Of a stretch of 64,000 bases of DNA, positions 11,101 through 23,309 are shown piece after piece. Below the pieces are notes generated by a model. That model did not search any database. It worked only from the letters and a program-made list of their open reading frames with translations, and was not told where the DNA came from. The stretch lies in assembly GCA_029204225.1 (NCBI GenBank), contig CM055096.1:71456349-71520348 (forward strand), given 5' to 3'. Every line of letters starts with the position of its first letter. Within the stretch, counting starts at the first letter, position 1. Made by a program: the position numbers and the translations under genes. Source of the DNA: Diphasiastrum complanatum (Eukaryota > Streptophyta > Lycopodiopsida > Lycopodiales > Lycopodiaceae).

Positions 11101-13482
11101 TGCTACGACATCTCACGTCAGTCCCAAGAAAGAAATTTTACGATGCATGCCATTTTAATGTAGACAATACATGACTATCCAAGATTGGGTGATTGTTCAG
11201 GTAATCATTTCGTGTTATTGTATTGTGGAACATGCCTATTTGTTAATAATTCCGTGTTATTATACTATGGAACATGCTTATGTTTATTTGTTTGAATTTA
11301 TTAGGCTTTACAACTTTTGGACATCATGTGTGTCTCATTTGTGACCAAATCTTGATAGTCAACACTCATGCCATTTGAAAAAAGTTGTATATGAAAATCA
11401 TTGAAAATATTTGCCTGAAGATCATTCATTCAGGAATACACAAAAAAGAGGATTTGGGAGAAGACAAGAGACAAGAAATCCTCCAACAAAAATGTTAGTG
11501 GCAGATTGGCGGTACAAGTACGTGCGATCAGTTATTTCTAAGATGAGAACACCAACGAATTTTGCTCATTCATTGCGAACATCATTCACAACAGATGGAA
11601 AGCTTCATGGTCTAAAATCTCATGACTGGTTGAAAATGCTTGAATATATATTTCCAATGTGCATTTGTGGTTGTCTAACAGAGCATCTTCATGAGACCAT
11701 TTACAAACTAGCAGTTGTTGTGAGGTACTTATACATCTTTATGTTATTTGTTTGTTTTTAGATGGATTCATTTGCAATAACAACAAATGACAAAATGAAA
11801 CATATATTATATACATGATGTAGATGGATATGCAACAAGGAGATTCGTGAGGCGGACATGCAAAAAAAACATGAAGATATGGTGGAGGCTGTATGTATGC
11901 TTGAGAGGGATTTTCCAACTTCTATTTTAGACATACAAGTGCATCTATTGGTGCACTTGGTTCAAGAAGTTGGTATTGTTGGCCCAGTGCACTCCAGGTA
12001 TAGATATAAAAATTCATAGCTTAAATTGAACTTACCAATTTGACTAAGGTTTTCATGTTTTTTATTTTTTTATAGGTGGATGTTTTTTTTGGATAGGTAT
12101 ATGAAAGTCTTGAAAGACTTTGTGGATCAAAAAGCAAATCCCTCTTTTATATAGCTGAAGTTTTGCTTCAATTTGATCCATTGTCTCCAAGATTATGGGA
12201 TGATGTGGAAAGAGACAAGGTTATAGGTGAAAAAGCTCAAGGTATGGGAAGTCTAAAGAAATTGATATCTGCTTTATGAGATAAGATCTCTGCTTTTATG
12301 CTCTATAATTCTGGAATAATGGATAAATGGTTGGAACTATATGAGCTAGAGAAGAAACAAAGAGCAATGACTAGTAAAAGGTAGCATAGTAATTGGCGAC
12401 ATAGAGGCCAATCTTCAACTTCTTGTGACATTGAACCATTACCTAATCAATGCACCACCGAGTGGATGCAAGACACACTAAAAAATCATATCTGACATGG
12501 AATGGGAATTTGCTAGAGGATGTGATTGGAAGGTAAGTTTCTTTAATTGATTTCTATCATTTGACATGTTACATAGGTCTAGTAAATTGAGACTTTTAGC
12601 ATGATTTCTTATTGTACAATTTGTGATAAATGTTGCATGATAGTATCGAACGTATGGCTTGATGTGGGCATATGGTCGCCATCATCTTGTTGAACGAATC
12701 GATGTGAAACGACGCACATATGACTGTGGTGTTATGGCATCTTTTCACCAAGAAAGTCGAAGTAGTGCACGAGACCAGAATCCCATTTCTGGAGAGCTTG
12801 AGTATGTAGGCACAATTCAAGAAATATACGAAGTACGTTTTGGTGAAAATGGTTCATATTTTTTGTTTGATGTGAAATGGTTTTGAGTCAATTACAGAGG
12901 ATCAAATGCAACTGGGAAGAAAGATGTTAGTGGAATTTTTGCTATTGATTCAACCAAGACATTAAGCATGGATTTTTCAGACACATTGGTATTACCTCGT
13001 CATTGCGAGCAGGTATAATTCCATTGCTTTACAACTTATAATTTTCTTAGTTTGTTGTTCATATATCTTTGGTGGACGTTAGAATATTTTATTGTTTAGC
13101 GAGCATATAATTTGTTGAATGTGTAGGTATTTTTTCATCCGGACCGATTAGACAATGATTGGTAGTATGTTTTACAAATTAAGCCACGTTCAAGGCACAA
13201 TTTGAAAATGCTTATGTTGAGGACGAGATGGAGGATTTGAACTCCTTCAACGTAGGATCTAACGAGAATATAGAAATTATATCTTCAAACATGTTAGATA
13301 TTGAAGATTCTACAAATGAATTGGAGGACATTAATGCAAATGAAGAAGAGAGTACTGATTATTTTAGTAAAGACAATGAAGTAGTTGGGGCTGAATATTT
13401 TAGTGATGATGGAGTCCATCTAAGTGGAGATGAGTTGCAAGATATATTGGCCGATGAGTTTGAATCTTATGATGATATTTAA
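8153..13482 (+). pseudogene. CACTA tnp2 transposase gene with SET-like insert, decayed (copy A)
   Basis: A multi-exon transposase gene. The first coding blocks (8194-8620) give TPPRDRKKEQRIKSYHKSK, then KCKQCKGLKIRTRR, a Transpos_assoc-like Cys motif. A SET-like domain follows (see its own entry). 9887-10,369 is a Ser-rich linker ending YPGAKTSRLATTLLLLNLQ. The Transposase_21 core runs 10,480-11,190 (HHACSKDCILYRGE, RRCPICGTPRY, NPFSVKAST, WPVVLVNYNIPPWL, KNMDVYLAPLIEEL). 11,411-12,480 is DUF4218-like (FAHSLRTSFT, LKSHDWLKML, LVHLVQEVGIVGPVHSR). 12,640-13,010 is DUF4216-like and 13,228-13,482 an acidic tail. Damage includes a stop in the SET region, frameshifts near 10,690 and 10,985, a stop at 11,161, and a deletion after ADWR (about 11,508) that removes roughly 130 residues present in copy B. 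Confidence 0.8.
9120..9660 (+). pseudogene. SET-like domain within CACTA copy A
   Basis: Blocks in order are ARLGIFSLMSIEVPLNSAI (the SET opening), GPQYNWGDW, a YIDGRPDVHGNIAAYINSS block followed by TNCDFEE (matching the R-x-INxS...NC core of SET domains), and REELFIKYSYNR (matching the closing GEEL-x-x-x-Y motif). A TAA stop at 9584-9586 falls between VMVCAI and the last motif, so the domain cannot be made whole here. The homologous uninterrupted segment is in copy B at 48,927-49,958. SET domains usually methylate protein lysines. The canonical NHS of the cofactor pocket is replaced by NSS, so activity is uncertain. Confidence 0.75.
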
Positions 13483-13489
13483 TTGAATT

Positions 13490-14000
13490 AAAAATTAGTT
13501 GTTTTGGTGCAACAATTTTTTTTGTAGAATTGGTTGATCTTTGGGATGATCATAACGTTTAGGTCAAATTTGTTTTCAAAGGATGTGTTTTTAATGATTT
13601 TCAGTTTTTTTCCTTCGTTTGAATCACTATAAATGATATTATATATATATCATACGTCAACTATTGCATCTTTATTTTATATGTGTGAGCACAACACATC
13701 TCTACATACACATTTTGATTGTTATCACCCAACAATTTTCATCTTCTACATCCAATTGTAATTATTGATTGAACAATTTCCAAGACTAATGTTTAAATTG
13801 ATATCAAAATTTAAACTATGCAAAAATTAATGAATTTTTTGATCATGGACTTCATCTATGCTATTAAGGTTTTTTACATCATCCTTAGAACATTGGCACT
13901 GACACTTTGTCTTTATTGGCCCTCTATATATTGCAATCAGCACATTGACTGAATGCATAGCCGATTCAACCAAAGGCCATAAATATATGATTAGATTGAG
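13490..14000. other. Non-coding, no gene seen
   Basis: AT-rich sequence after the tnp2 acidic tail, including a short (AT)n run near 13,645. No subterminal GCGTGGCA array is visible on this side, so the right end of this CACTA copy was not located. Confidence 0.4.
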
Positions 14001-14830
14001 ATTACATTGTTAATAGATTGATCAACTTACAGTAATCTTGCGTTTAGTACATTCAAATAACTTCAATTTCATACTTATCAATGAAGGACCACATCATTAC
14101 CCACATTAGTGATGTCGATGTAGAAAAATCAGCATCTACTCTAAAACTGAGATGCAAACTCTAATAGATCTTGATCAAACATTAACCAAAACATATATGA
14201 ATGTTGTTTTCCATACAATAAGAGTAAGCTATTGTATTTCACACGTGTGGACCTAAAAATAACATTTAATAAGCATTCTACACATAGAACTGTAAGATAT
14301 CACAAGTATAGTGCACCAATGGATAGTAGAACCCAAGAGAACCATGTATAAGCATGAATGAGATAAGAGAGAGAGGGATCCCATGAGTTACAACCTTTTA
14401 TTATAGGTCCAAACCTAAGTTTAATCTTTGGTTTCCCTCCATAATGAAAAACCCTACTAATATTGTGACTAGATTCAATGTTTCTACTACTCAAATTGAA
14501 TCCCTCCAAAACTCGTGTTCTACACTTTCCCACACTTTCCAAAGGTGTTTATTCAAATGCTTTTAGAGTAATATAACTTTGAAAAGTCAACTCTAACCCT
14601 ACTATGAAATTGGCCCCAAATGCCATATAAACAAATGTAGCAATTTTGACTAAACTAGTTGAAATCTCTCACACTCCCTCTTCAACTAATTTTAGCATGG
14701 ACTTTGATAACACTCCAAGTGATGTCCTATGCTTCATAAACAAGTCCTTTCCCAATGCTTTGGTGAAGATACCAGCTACACATTTCCTTGAAGAAACATG
14801 TTCAACATCCACCTCCTTTGCCATGACTTA
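14000..14830 (-). mobile_element. 3' end of a minus-strand Copia: pol C-terminus, PPT and LTR
   Basis: Minus strand from about 14,830 to 14,690 reads VAGIFTKALGK, the Copia RNase H end. A purine tract (GAAGAGGGAG, about 14,672-14,681) follows and is joined directly to TGTGAGAGATTTC, a normal LTR start. The LTR would run leftward from 14,671; its far edge, about 14,000, was not fixed. The remaining element is missing: pol is cut off at 14,830 where the LTR fragment 14,837-15,085 begins. Confidence 0.6.
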
Positions 14831-14836
14831 CTCCCT

Positions 14837-15085
14837 CACCTAGAATAGAGTCCTATGCATGGACCAACTATTCATAGAATTGCTATTGATAGCTCTACAC
14901 ATGCATACACTGTCTCATACCTTCTCTAAACTCCATTTAGTGTGTTCTGGCCCTCACAAGGATATTAGTTACTTTTGGGTCACATCCAGTATGATGTGGC
15001 ATAACTAACAGCTTGATTTACTGGAGTACCGTGTATTTAAGACTAGGAGTATATTGAATCCTACTTACTGGTCATGGACATAACA
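14837..15085 (-). mobile_element. LTR fragment of a minus-strand element (partner at 21,870-22,120)
   Basis: This 249-bp segment matches 21,870-22,120 with scattered differences. Read on the minus strand both begin TGTTATGTCCATGACC. Here it is preceded by a purine tract (AAGGAGGGAAGAA, 15,086-15,098) that looks like a polypurine tract, so this would be the 3' LTR, with the partner as 5' LTR and the interval as internal DNA. Neither copy ends in a clear CA at the shared inner limit, so the LTRs may be truncated. Confidence 0.55.
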
Positions 15086-15098
15086 TTCTTCCCTCCTT

Positions 15099-16818
15099 AA
15101 ACTGCTTCTATCCTTAGAAGCTCTCTAAACAGGAAAGAATGACAGTTCCGTTAACTTTCAGTAATAACTGAGAAAATCATTATCCTTAGTCTGACTTTCA
15201 TATCAAACAAGTACTCAGAGATAATTTCTGCACTGGAGTATAACTCAGGTTTCAAAAGTACACTAAGCGATAAATTTTGCATCTGGGTTACATTCATCAC
15301 AAGTTAGTAACATCACCTTCATGTAAAACACTTACATAAAGCACTGGGTGAAATAACCTAACTTAGGAGACTAAAGTTAAAGAAATAATATAATAATTAT
15401 AATTACAATCTGAAATTATCCACAACTCTGACAGATAATTCATAAGCTTCCAAGTACAAATATCCTTAGAATCCAAATTCTAAGATATAATAATTCATTT
15501 AGCTAGAATCTCTAGGAGAATCATTAAGATATAGAATGATTAAAACTCAACTCTGAGTACCCCAAATCTCTTTTGAGGTAAATGCTCCTGTTTCTAGCAC
15601 CAAATGCAAAAAAAAATAGCCTTCATTCATCTTAATAGACTTGTCTGTCTCCTAAGATAACTAGAGATCCAATTCAAAAGAACTGTACTCAAGCATTTGC
15701 AGACCATAAACTGTAGTAGAATAGCATCCACTAAACTAATTAAATTCTCCACAAATAAGATAACTATTTTGTGAGAATGTCTGTGAGATCCATAGGTCCT
15801 CAAATATAACACTGGAGTAGAGAGATTCAAAAACACTGATTCAAATTCTTACTCAAATAATAGATCAAGAATTAATCATCACTCTTAAGAATCATTACAA
15901 TTCCTTATTATCCTCTGACAATAATTAAGTATCTATTTATGATTCGTCAACCATAAATATTTAGATTCATATGATCCGTCAATCATAATTTCCTGAAATC
16001 AAAATCATACTTAATCATTTTTAGGATACTGGAGTATATGTCTAACATAACTCAGGAAAAATAAGAGTCATTTCAAAATCTTTTCCACTAGAAAAATACT
16101 GGATTTTAGGAACATTCTCTAAATTCTTTTACTGAAGTGCAAAATTCAAGCTCTATAAACCACTGGTAATTAAAGACTGATCGCATATCAAAAATGACAA
16201 TCATCTTCACTACAAAAAACTTTAGATTACAATCCAGAATCACATCTAGATATCCAAAGTCCTGCTGAATATCAATTCAGTTGTTATTCTTGGATTCATT
16301 ATGATTCGTTATCCATTTGAGCTCTCTGGGATACAATCACTAATGAGCTGAGTCTACCTTAACTAAGGAATACTCTATCCCAAGAATACTGTATATCCAA
16401 TGCACACAATTTTAACTGATAAACCCAAATGATTCACTAATCATGCGTCTTACAAGCAATATAATTCAAAACCATCAGTTCCTGGTGAATCCACATCACA
16501 CTAATCATTTTACCAATTAACTTTACCCTAGAGTAATCAACTACTCAAGTTAATTGCCAATGATTCAGAAATCTCAAATGTCTAGGTGAAGAATTCAAAT
16601 ATACTAGTATAACACCACATTTAGATACACCCAAATCATTTATAAGGCCAAACACTAGAGAATCCATTTATTTGGATGGCTGATATGCCTATCAGATGGA
16701 TACCCAAAATCCACATATGATAGAATTAACATGGTTCAATATTACACTCTGAACCTTTTTGGTTATTGACAAGCTTCGAAACCCTACTGATGCATCAAAC
16801 CTAGGGACAAGCTTCAGT
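15099..16818. other. Long non-coding interval inside LTR-bounded DNA
   Basis: About 1.7 kb of AT-rich sequence with recurring ACTGGAGTA and ACTCNGA phrases and no reading frame of note. It lies between the LTR-like ends at 15,085 and 22,120 and may be the internal part of a non-autonomous LTR element. Copia 16,824-21,762 is inserted in it. Confidence 0.4.
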
Positions 16819-16823
16819 CAACT

Positions 16824-17483
16824 TGTGAAAAATTGCCTACATTGGCAAATCTAGCCATGTAGAATATTGTACATTTTGTCAATATTGTTTGTTGGTTACT
16901 TGAATGGCCAAAGTGCCACTTGTACATACACACCTAAAGTAGGTTATCACGAGTCAAGAGGAGTGGTTGTGTCTATTTGGTAGTGATTCCTACTTTATAG
17001 GATCTAGACCATGATTTATGATGAGATTTGTACCTCTAGGCTAGGGTTTTCACATTAGGGCAAGAAAGTGGAGTCTACTTCCTTATTACATGCTGGATTT
17101 TCACCTAACTTTGCAAAGGAAGTGTGTTTTACTATGTATTTCCATTCTCCATAGTGAGAAGATAGAAACTTTTTGGAGCCTCAAGGAGAAACTCGAGTTT
17201 CCTCTCATTGTATGGTGATTACTCTATTTTTCCAATGAAACCCAGCTTTGGCACTTTGTAAACACTGTCTACAGGCTGTACTACAGCCTTATTTCCACAC
17301 GTGTGGAGTTGGATTAGACTATTTGATCAATGCTTTGATTGTCTCTACTTGTTTCCTATCAAGCTGCTAAACTAGATCTTGTTTTCTGATGACTAGTTTC
17401 TGATAGATTGTTTAACAAGCATACAATCACCTTGTGGATCATTCAAAGATCCATTTATGGTCCTTAGTACTGTACTTTTCACA
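16824..17483 (+). repeat. Copia-1 5' LTR
   Basis: 660 bp, starting TGTGAAAAATTGCC and ending TTTTCACA directly before the primer-binding site. Confidence 0.85.
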
Positions 17484-17496
17484 TGGTATCAGAGCC
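17484..17496 (+). promoter_or_regulatory. Copia-1 primer-binding site
   Basis: TGGTATCAGAGCC, complementary to the 3' end of plant initiator tRNA-Met, directly follows the LTR. Confidence 0.85.
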
Positions 17497-20400
17497 AAGT
17501 ACAAGGCCATTGGAGAGAAGATTCAAGATAGTGAGCTTGTTCAGATTGTCCTAAATGGTCTAGGGAGTGGCTTTACAAATTTGGTCCAAAGCTTTGCAAT
17601 CCAAGACACTTTGCCTACTATAGAAAAGCTACACAGTGTATTAGTAGTGAAGAGTGTAGGATGTTGCATACCAATGCAAGAATGAATGCTATTTCTCTGC
17701 AGGATGGTGATGAGAAAGCTAATTTCTCATTCAAAAGCAAGCAGAAGACCAATGGCAAGAAGAAGCACTTCAAGGAGACCAAGGAGGAGGATGAGGCTTC
17801 AAGCTCAAAGGGCAAGTTCAAAGACAAGTCCAAGTACAAATGTTTTTTCTGTGGAAAGAAAGGACATTTTGCATCAGAATGTCTCAAGAAGAAGAAGGCA
17901 CAAGAGGGCAAACAAAGCAACATTGCACATCAGGAGGAAGAGGAGGATGAAGAGTCATCCTTGATGGTTTCCAACAAACCACCATCATCCAAGAGCAACA
18001 CCAATGATTCTTGGTGGATTGATAGTGGGGCAAGTTCCCACATGACATATCAAAAGGACATATTCTCCACCTTACTTTCTTACAATGACTTAAATAGATC
18101 AATCTATACTGCAAGTAGTCAAGAATGTAAGATAAGTGGAATAGGAACAATTCCCTTGTATGTGGGATCATCCAAAAGGATGAATCTAGATAATGTTCCT
18201 AAGTTAACCAAGAATTTGCTTAGTGTTGGCCAGTTAATGGATAATGGCCTAGATGTACAATTTAAGCATGGAGTTTGTTCCATCCTTAGAAATGATGAAT
18301 GTATAGCCAAAGGCTTTAAGCAAGGTAGATTATTTAAGCTTGATGCTAATATTGCAGTGGAGAGTGTTAACTTGGCAAAGGTGGAGCTATCAAAGGTGGA
18401 ACTGTGGCACAAAAGGTTGGGCCACCCCAACTACAAAGCCATGGAATCTATGGCTACAAAGGAGCTTGCAGTTGGACTCCCCAAGCATTTGTCAAAGTGT
18501 GAGAAGAGATGTGAAGCATGCAGCCTCTCAAAGGCTCACAAGCTACCCTTCTCAAGATCTACATCAAGATCAAACTCTCCTCTTCAACTCATCCATTCAG
18601 ATGTTCATAGTTTTTCACATGAGTCTAATGGTGGTGCCAAGTATTATGTAATCTTCATTGATGACTATTCTAGATTTTGTTGGATGTACCTCTTGTCTAG
18701 CAAATCAATGGTGTTTGATTCTTTTGTAAAGTTCAAGACTTTGGTAGAAAATCAACTTAGTACCAAGATTAAGGTATTAAGGAGTGATAATGGAGGTGAA
18801 TATGTCTCCAATAAGTTGATTGACTTTTGTATTTCTAATGGCATAAAGAGGGAGTTGTCATGTCCATACACCCCTCAACAAAATGGAGTGAGTGAGAGAA
18901 GAAATAGATCTCTTTGTGAGTGTGCTAAGGCCTTAAGGCTAGATGCTTCTCTATCCAAACCATTTTGGGGTGAAGCAATAACTTGTGCTAACTATTTGTG
19001 CAATAGATTGCCAAACCAAGCCATTGGAGGAATCACACCATTTGAAGCTCTATTTGGAGAGAAGCCCAATCTCAAAGATCTCAAAGTTTTTGGATCCACT
19101 TGCTATGTACACCAATCCTTGGATAAGAGAAGGATGATGCAACATCCATCAAAGGCATCTTTGTGGGATATGGTGAGAATAGCAAAGGTTATAGAGTCTT
19201 TAATCCCATCTCTAGCAAGGTGATAGTAAGTAGGGATGTTATTTTTTATGAAGGACATGCTTGTGATTTGGATGATAATGCTACTAATCATCTTGATGCC
19301 AAGGATCATGCTAGATGGAGGAGGAGCTTCCAAGTGAAGAAGAACTTGAGGATCCACCTCAAGACGCAAGAACTCCAAGAAGAAGATCTACAAGGGCAAG
19401 ATCCGAGCCATTGAGGCTCACCTATGATGGTCAAGGTGATCAAAGGGAAGGCTCATCATCTTTCACATCTTACACCTTTCTTACTTCAATGTTAGATGAG
19501 CCAACATGCTATGAAGATGCTTGTAAGTCTAAAAGTTGGATGGATGCTATGCAAGTAGAGTATGATGCTCTTATTGAGAATCATACTTGGGATCTTGTGG
19601 ATCTTCCTCAAGGGAAGAAACCTCTTGATTGCAAGTGGGTGTTTAGATTGAAGTATAATCAAGATGGATCAATAAGCAAGCATAAAGCTACGCTTGTTGC
19701 CAAAGGTTTTTTACAAACCAAAGGCATTGACTATGATGAGACTTTTGCTCCTGTGGCTAAGCTTGTTACTATCAGGTTGATCATTAGTCTTGCTACAACC
19801 TTCAATTGGGAGCTATTCCAACTTGACTTCACAAATGCATTCCTCAATGGTTATTTGGAGGAAGAGAACTACATGAGGCAACCCGAGGGCTTCATCAAGG
19901 CAAAGCATGAAGGAAAGGTGTGTTTTTTGAAGAAGAGCCTTTATGGGCTCAAGCAAGCACCTAGAGCATGGTACTCTAGGCTAAACTCTTTTCTCATTTC
20001 CATCAATTTTGTAATGAGTGCCTATGATCCATCATTGTATATAAGTTTTCATGATGGCATGATCATTATTCTTGTTTTGTATGTAGATGACATTATCTTG
20101 AGTGGTAATGATCTAGATGGAATTAGAGATGTAAAAATTGCTTTAGCAAAAGAGTTTAAGATGGTAGATCTCGGCCTATTGAGCTTCATTCTTGGAATAG
20201 AGGTTATTAGAGGATGTGCTTTTAGCTTCATTTGTCAATCTAAATATGCTACATCCATCCTAGATAGATTTGGAATGAAGAATTGTAAAGGCATTGAGAC
20301 ACCAATGGAGCAACATGTAAAAGCATCTATTGGTTGTGATGAAGCATCCTTTAAGGACATCACATTATATAGAAGGCTTATTGGCTCCTTGATCTATTTA

Positions 20401-21096
20401 ACTATAACTAGACCTGATCTTAGTTATAGTGTTGGAAAGTTAAGCCAATTCATGCAAAGTCCTCTAGTTTCACATTGGAAGATGGCCAAAAGAGTTCTTA
20501 GATACATTTCATTCACTAAGAATTTTGGTATTTTGTATAGAGGAACTAATCTTGGCTTAAGAGCCTATAGTGACTCGGATTTTGCAGGTGACAAAGTGGA
20601 TAGAAGATCAAGAAGTGCCTTTGCCACCTTTCTATGTGATGGAGTAGTATCATGGCTTTCCAAAAGGCAAGATACCATCTCCCTATCTTCCACAGAATCC
20701 GAATACAAGGCCTTGACATCAACATGCAAGGAGGTCTTGTGGCTCAAAAGGCTATTGGTGGAGCTTCATGTCATGGAGGAGGAGATCCCTATCATCTATT
20801 GTGACAACCAATCAGCCCAATCACTTGCAACTAGTCCTACATTCCATGCAAGGAGCAAACACATCGAAATTGCTCATCATTTCGTGAGGAAAAAAGTGCA
20901 AGCTAAAGAGATCAAGCTCCAACACATGCCATCATCAATTTGCTTGGCTGATTTGTTTACTAAACCTTTACCTAAAGATTCATTTGTCAAGCTTAGATCT
21001 TCAATTGGAGTTGTTGATAAAAGCATTGTGATCTCCAAGGCTATATTTGAGGAGGAGTGTGAAAAATTGCCTACATTGGCAAATCTAGCCATGTAG
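17497..21096 (+). pseudogene. Copia-1 truncated gag and pol
   Basis: Sequence after the primer site enters gag at a point equivalent to about residue 155 of the Copia-2 Gag (IQDSELVQIVLNGL), so the leader and the first half of gag are gone. A frameshift near 17,650 separates this from KCFFCGKKGHFASEC (CCHC zinc knuckle), WWIDSGASSHMT (aspartic protease), WHKRLGHPN with CEACSLSKAH (integrase zinc motif) and the integrase core (DDYSRFCW, SDNGGEYVS, YTPQQNGVSERRNR). Frame changes near 19,160 and 19,310 break the integrase-RT linker. The RT then reads through (CKWVFRLKYNQDGSI, YGLKQAPRAWYSRL, LYVDDIILSG), followed by RNase H ending ICLADLFTKPLPKD. It is non-autonomous. Confidence 0.9.
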
Positions 21097-21718
21097 AATA
21101 TTGTACATTTTGTCAATATTGTTTGTTGGTTACTTGAATGGCCAAAGTGCCACTTGTACATACACACCTAAAGTAGGTTATCACGTTTGGTAGTGATTCC
21201 TACTTTGTAGGATCTAGACCATGATTTATGATGAGATTTGTACCTACCATGCACCTACCAAGCATGACTCTTGGATCTAGGCTAGGGTTTTCACATTAGG
21301 GCAAGAAAGTGGAGTCTACTTCCTTATTACATGCTGGATTTTCACCTAACTTTGCAAAGGAAGTGTGTTTTACTATGTATTTCCATTCTCCATAGTGAGA
21401 AGATAGAAACTTTTTGGAGCCTCAACGAGAAACTCGAGTTTCCTCTCATTGTATGGTGATTACTCTATTTTTCCAATGAAACCCAGCTTTGGCACTTTGT
21501 AAACACAGTCTACAGGCCGTACTACAGCCTTATCTCCACACGTGTGGAGTTGGATTAGACTATTTGATCAATGCTTTGATTGTCTCTACTTGTTTCCTAT
21601 CAAACTGTTAAACTAGATCTTGTTTTCTGATGACTAGTTTCTGATAGATTGTTTAACAAGCATACAATCACCTTGTGGATCATTCAAAGATCCATTTATG
21701 GTCCTTAGTACTGTACTG
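21058..21718 (+). repeat. Copia-1 3' LTR, terminally altered
   Basis: Starts TGTGAAAAATTGCC after GAGGAGGAG. It carries a deletion and an insertion relative to the 5' LTR and stops at CTGTACT, without the final CACA. Confidence 0.8.
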
Positions 21719-21762
21719 TACAATCACCTTGTGGATCATTCAAAGATCCATTTATGGTCCTT
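21719..21762 (+). repeat. Extra copy of the LTR tail
   Basis: GTACAATCACCTTGTGGATC through TATGGTCCTT repeats the last 45 bp of the adjoining 3' LTR in direct orientation, consistent with slippage or unequal exchange. Confidence 0.8.
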
Positions 21763-21869
21763 CCTGACAATGAATGAATCATCACAATTAAGGAGTAGGG
21801 CGAGTTTGGCCTCTTCTTATAGAGCCATAACCATACTGGGCGCATAGCCCTAAGTTCCCTATACATAGA

Positions 21870-22120
21870 TTCACCTAGAATAGAGTCCTATGCATGGACC
21901 AACTATTCATACAATTGCTATTGATAACTCTACACATGCATACACTGTCTCATACCTTGTCTAAACTCCATTTAGTGTGTTCTGGCCCTCACAAAGATAT
22001 TAGTTACTTTCGAGTCACTTCCAGTATGATGTGGCATAACTAACAACTCGATTTACTGGAGTACCGTGTATCCAAGACTGGGAGTATACTGAATCCTACT
22101 TACTGGTCATGGACATAACA
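21870..22120 (-). mobile_element. LTR fragment, partner of 14,837-15,085
   Basis: See the partner. On the minus strand this copy begins TGTTATGTCCATGACC at 22,120 and shares about 250 bp with only a few differences. Confidence 0.55.
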
Positions 22121-23305
22121 ATTGGGTTTTTTGAAAAATCTAGCAAGTGAAGATCCTTGATCATCCTCTTGATCCATACCATCTCCTTTGTGCAATGTGG
22201 AAGTGCTTTGTACTCGCCCTCACTAGATGACAATGAGATGGTGGCTTGTTTCTTTGACATCCATGATATAGCTCCATCACCTATGAAAATACAATAAGCA
22301 CTATGGATCTCCTATCCATTTTATCTCCAACCTAGTCTGAATCCCTCATACAATATGCCAAAATTTAGATGATGATCCCTCATACAATATGCCAAAATTT
22401 CAAGTTCCCATGATATAATTCAAAACTCATTTTCCTAGCTTCCAATGCTCCTCACTAGGATCTTGCATGAATTGACTCAATCTTCCAACACAATAGCCTA
22501 GATCTAGTCTTGTAATGGTTAGATAGATGAGTGAACCAAATAGCTTCCTATAGAGAGTAATGTCCTTGAAGGATCTGTCATTACCTCTTATAGTTAGCTT
22601 TACATGAGATTCCATTGGTGTATCACAAGCTTTTGCATCTAGCATTTGAAATCTTTCTAGAATAGAATTATCATACTTCTCTTGACAAATGAAAGTAGAT
22701 TGAGAATATCTAATCACTTCTATTCCTGAAATGTAATGCAAGTGACCAAGATAATGCATCTCAAATTCCTTCTTAAGAGCACTCTTGATTGTCTCCACCA
22801 CCCAAGATGATATCATTCACATAGATTAGCAAGATGGTAACATCATTTTCAGAAAACCTGTAATAAAGTGAATGATCATACTCACTCATAACAAGGCCTC
22901 GAGATAGTAAAAAAGTGTTTAGCTTAGCATACCAACTCGGTGGTGCTTGCTTAAGGCCATATAAACTCTTTTGTGGTAGACACACATGATTTGGCTTTGT
23001 AGGTGAAATGTAGCCTTGGGTTGCTCCATGTACACTTCCTCCTCAAGATCACCATTCAAAAATGCATTTCTAATGTCCAATTGCCATAGATTCCATCCAT
23101 AAAGAGTAACAAGAGAAATATGACCCAAATACTCACCATCTTTGCCACGGGTGCAAATATTTCATCATAGTCAATACCATGTTGTTGAGCATATCCTTTT
23201 GCCACTAACCTTGCCTTGTACTTGTTGATAGATCCATCTTGGTTTGTCCTCATCTTGAAGATCCATTTTCATCCAATAGCTTTCTTGTCCTTAGGTAACT
23301 CCCAC
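22121..23305 (-). pseudogene. Minus-strand Copia pol fossil (RT and RNase H)
   Basis: Read downwards from 23,305: WELPKDKKAIG, then [20 protein letters not shown] and [12 protein letters not shown] (RT), [46 protein letters not shown] (RT active site with YVND instead of YVDD), then FICQEKYDNSILERFQM and DITLYRKLFGSLIYLTITR, and a broken RNase H (SSEGEYKAL, then MVWIKRMIKDLH). Frame changes occur near 22,800, 22,950 and 23,090. Positions 22,180-22,699 are nearly identical to 40,300-40,829. Confidence 0.85.
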
Positions 23306-23309
23306 AACT

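Larger units (their letters stand above)
16824..21762 (+). mobile_element. Copia retrotransposon, gag-deleted and damaged (Copia-1)
   Basis: 5' LTR 16,824-17,483 (660 bp, TGTGAAAAATT to TTTTCACA), primer-binding site TGGTATCAGAGCC from 17,484, a partial gag directly after it, pol to 21,096, polypurine tract GAGGAGGAG at 21,049-21,057, and 3' LTR from 21,058. The 3' LTR lacks about 26 bp found in the 5' LTR (after GTTATCACG), carries about 30 extra bp near 21,245, and loses its last bases after CTGTACT. A second copy of its final 45 bp (21,719-21,762) follows. CAACT precedes the 5' LTR, but no matching target duplication follows the altered 3' end. The LTR differences make it clearly older than Copia-2. 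Confidence 0.85.
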
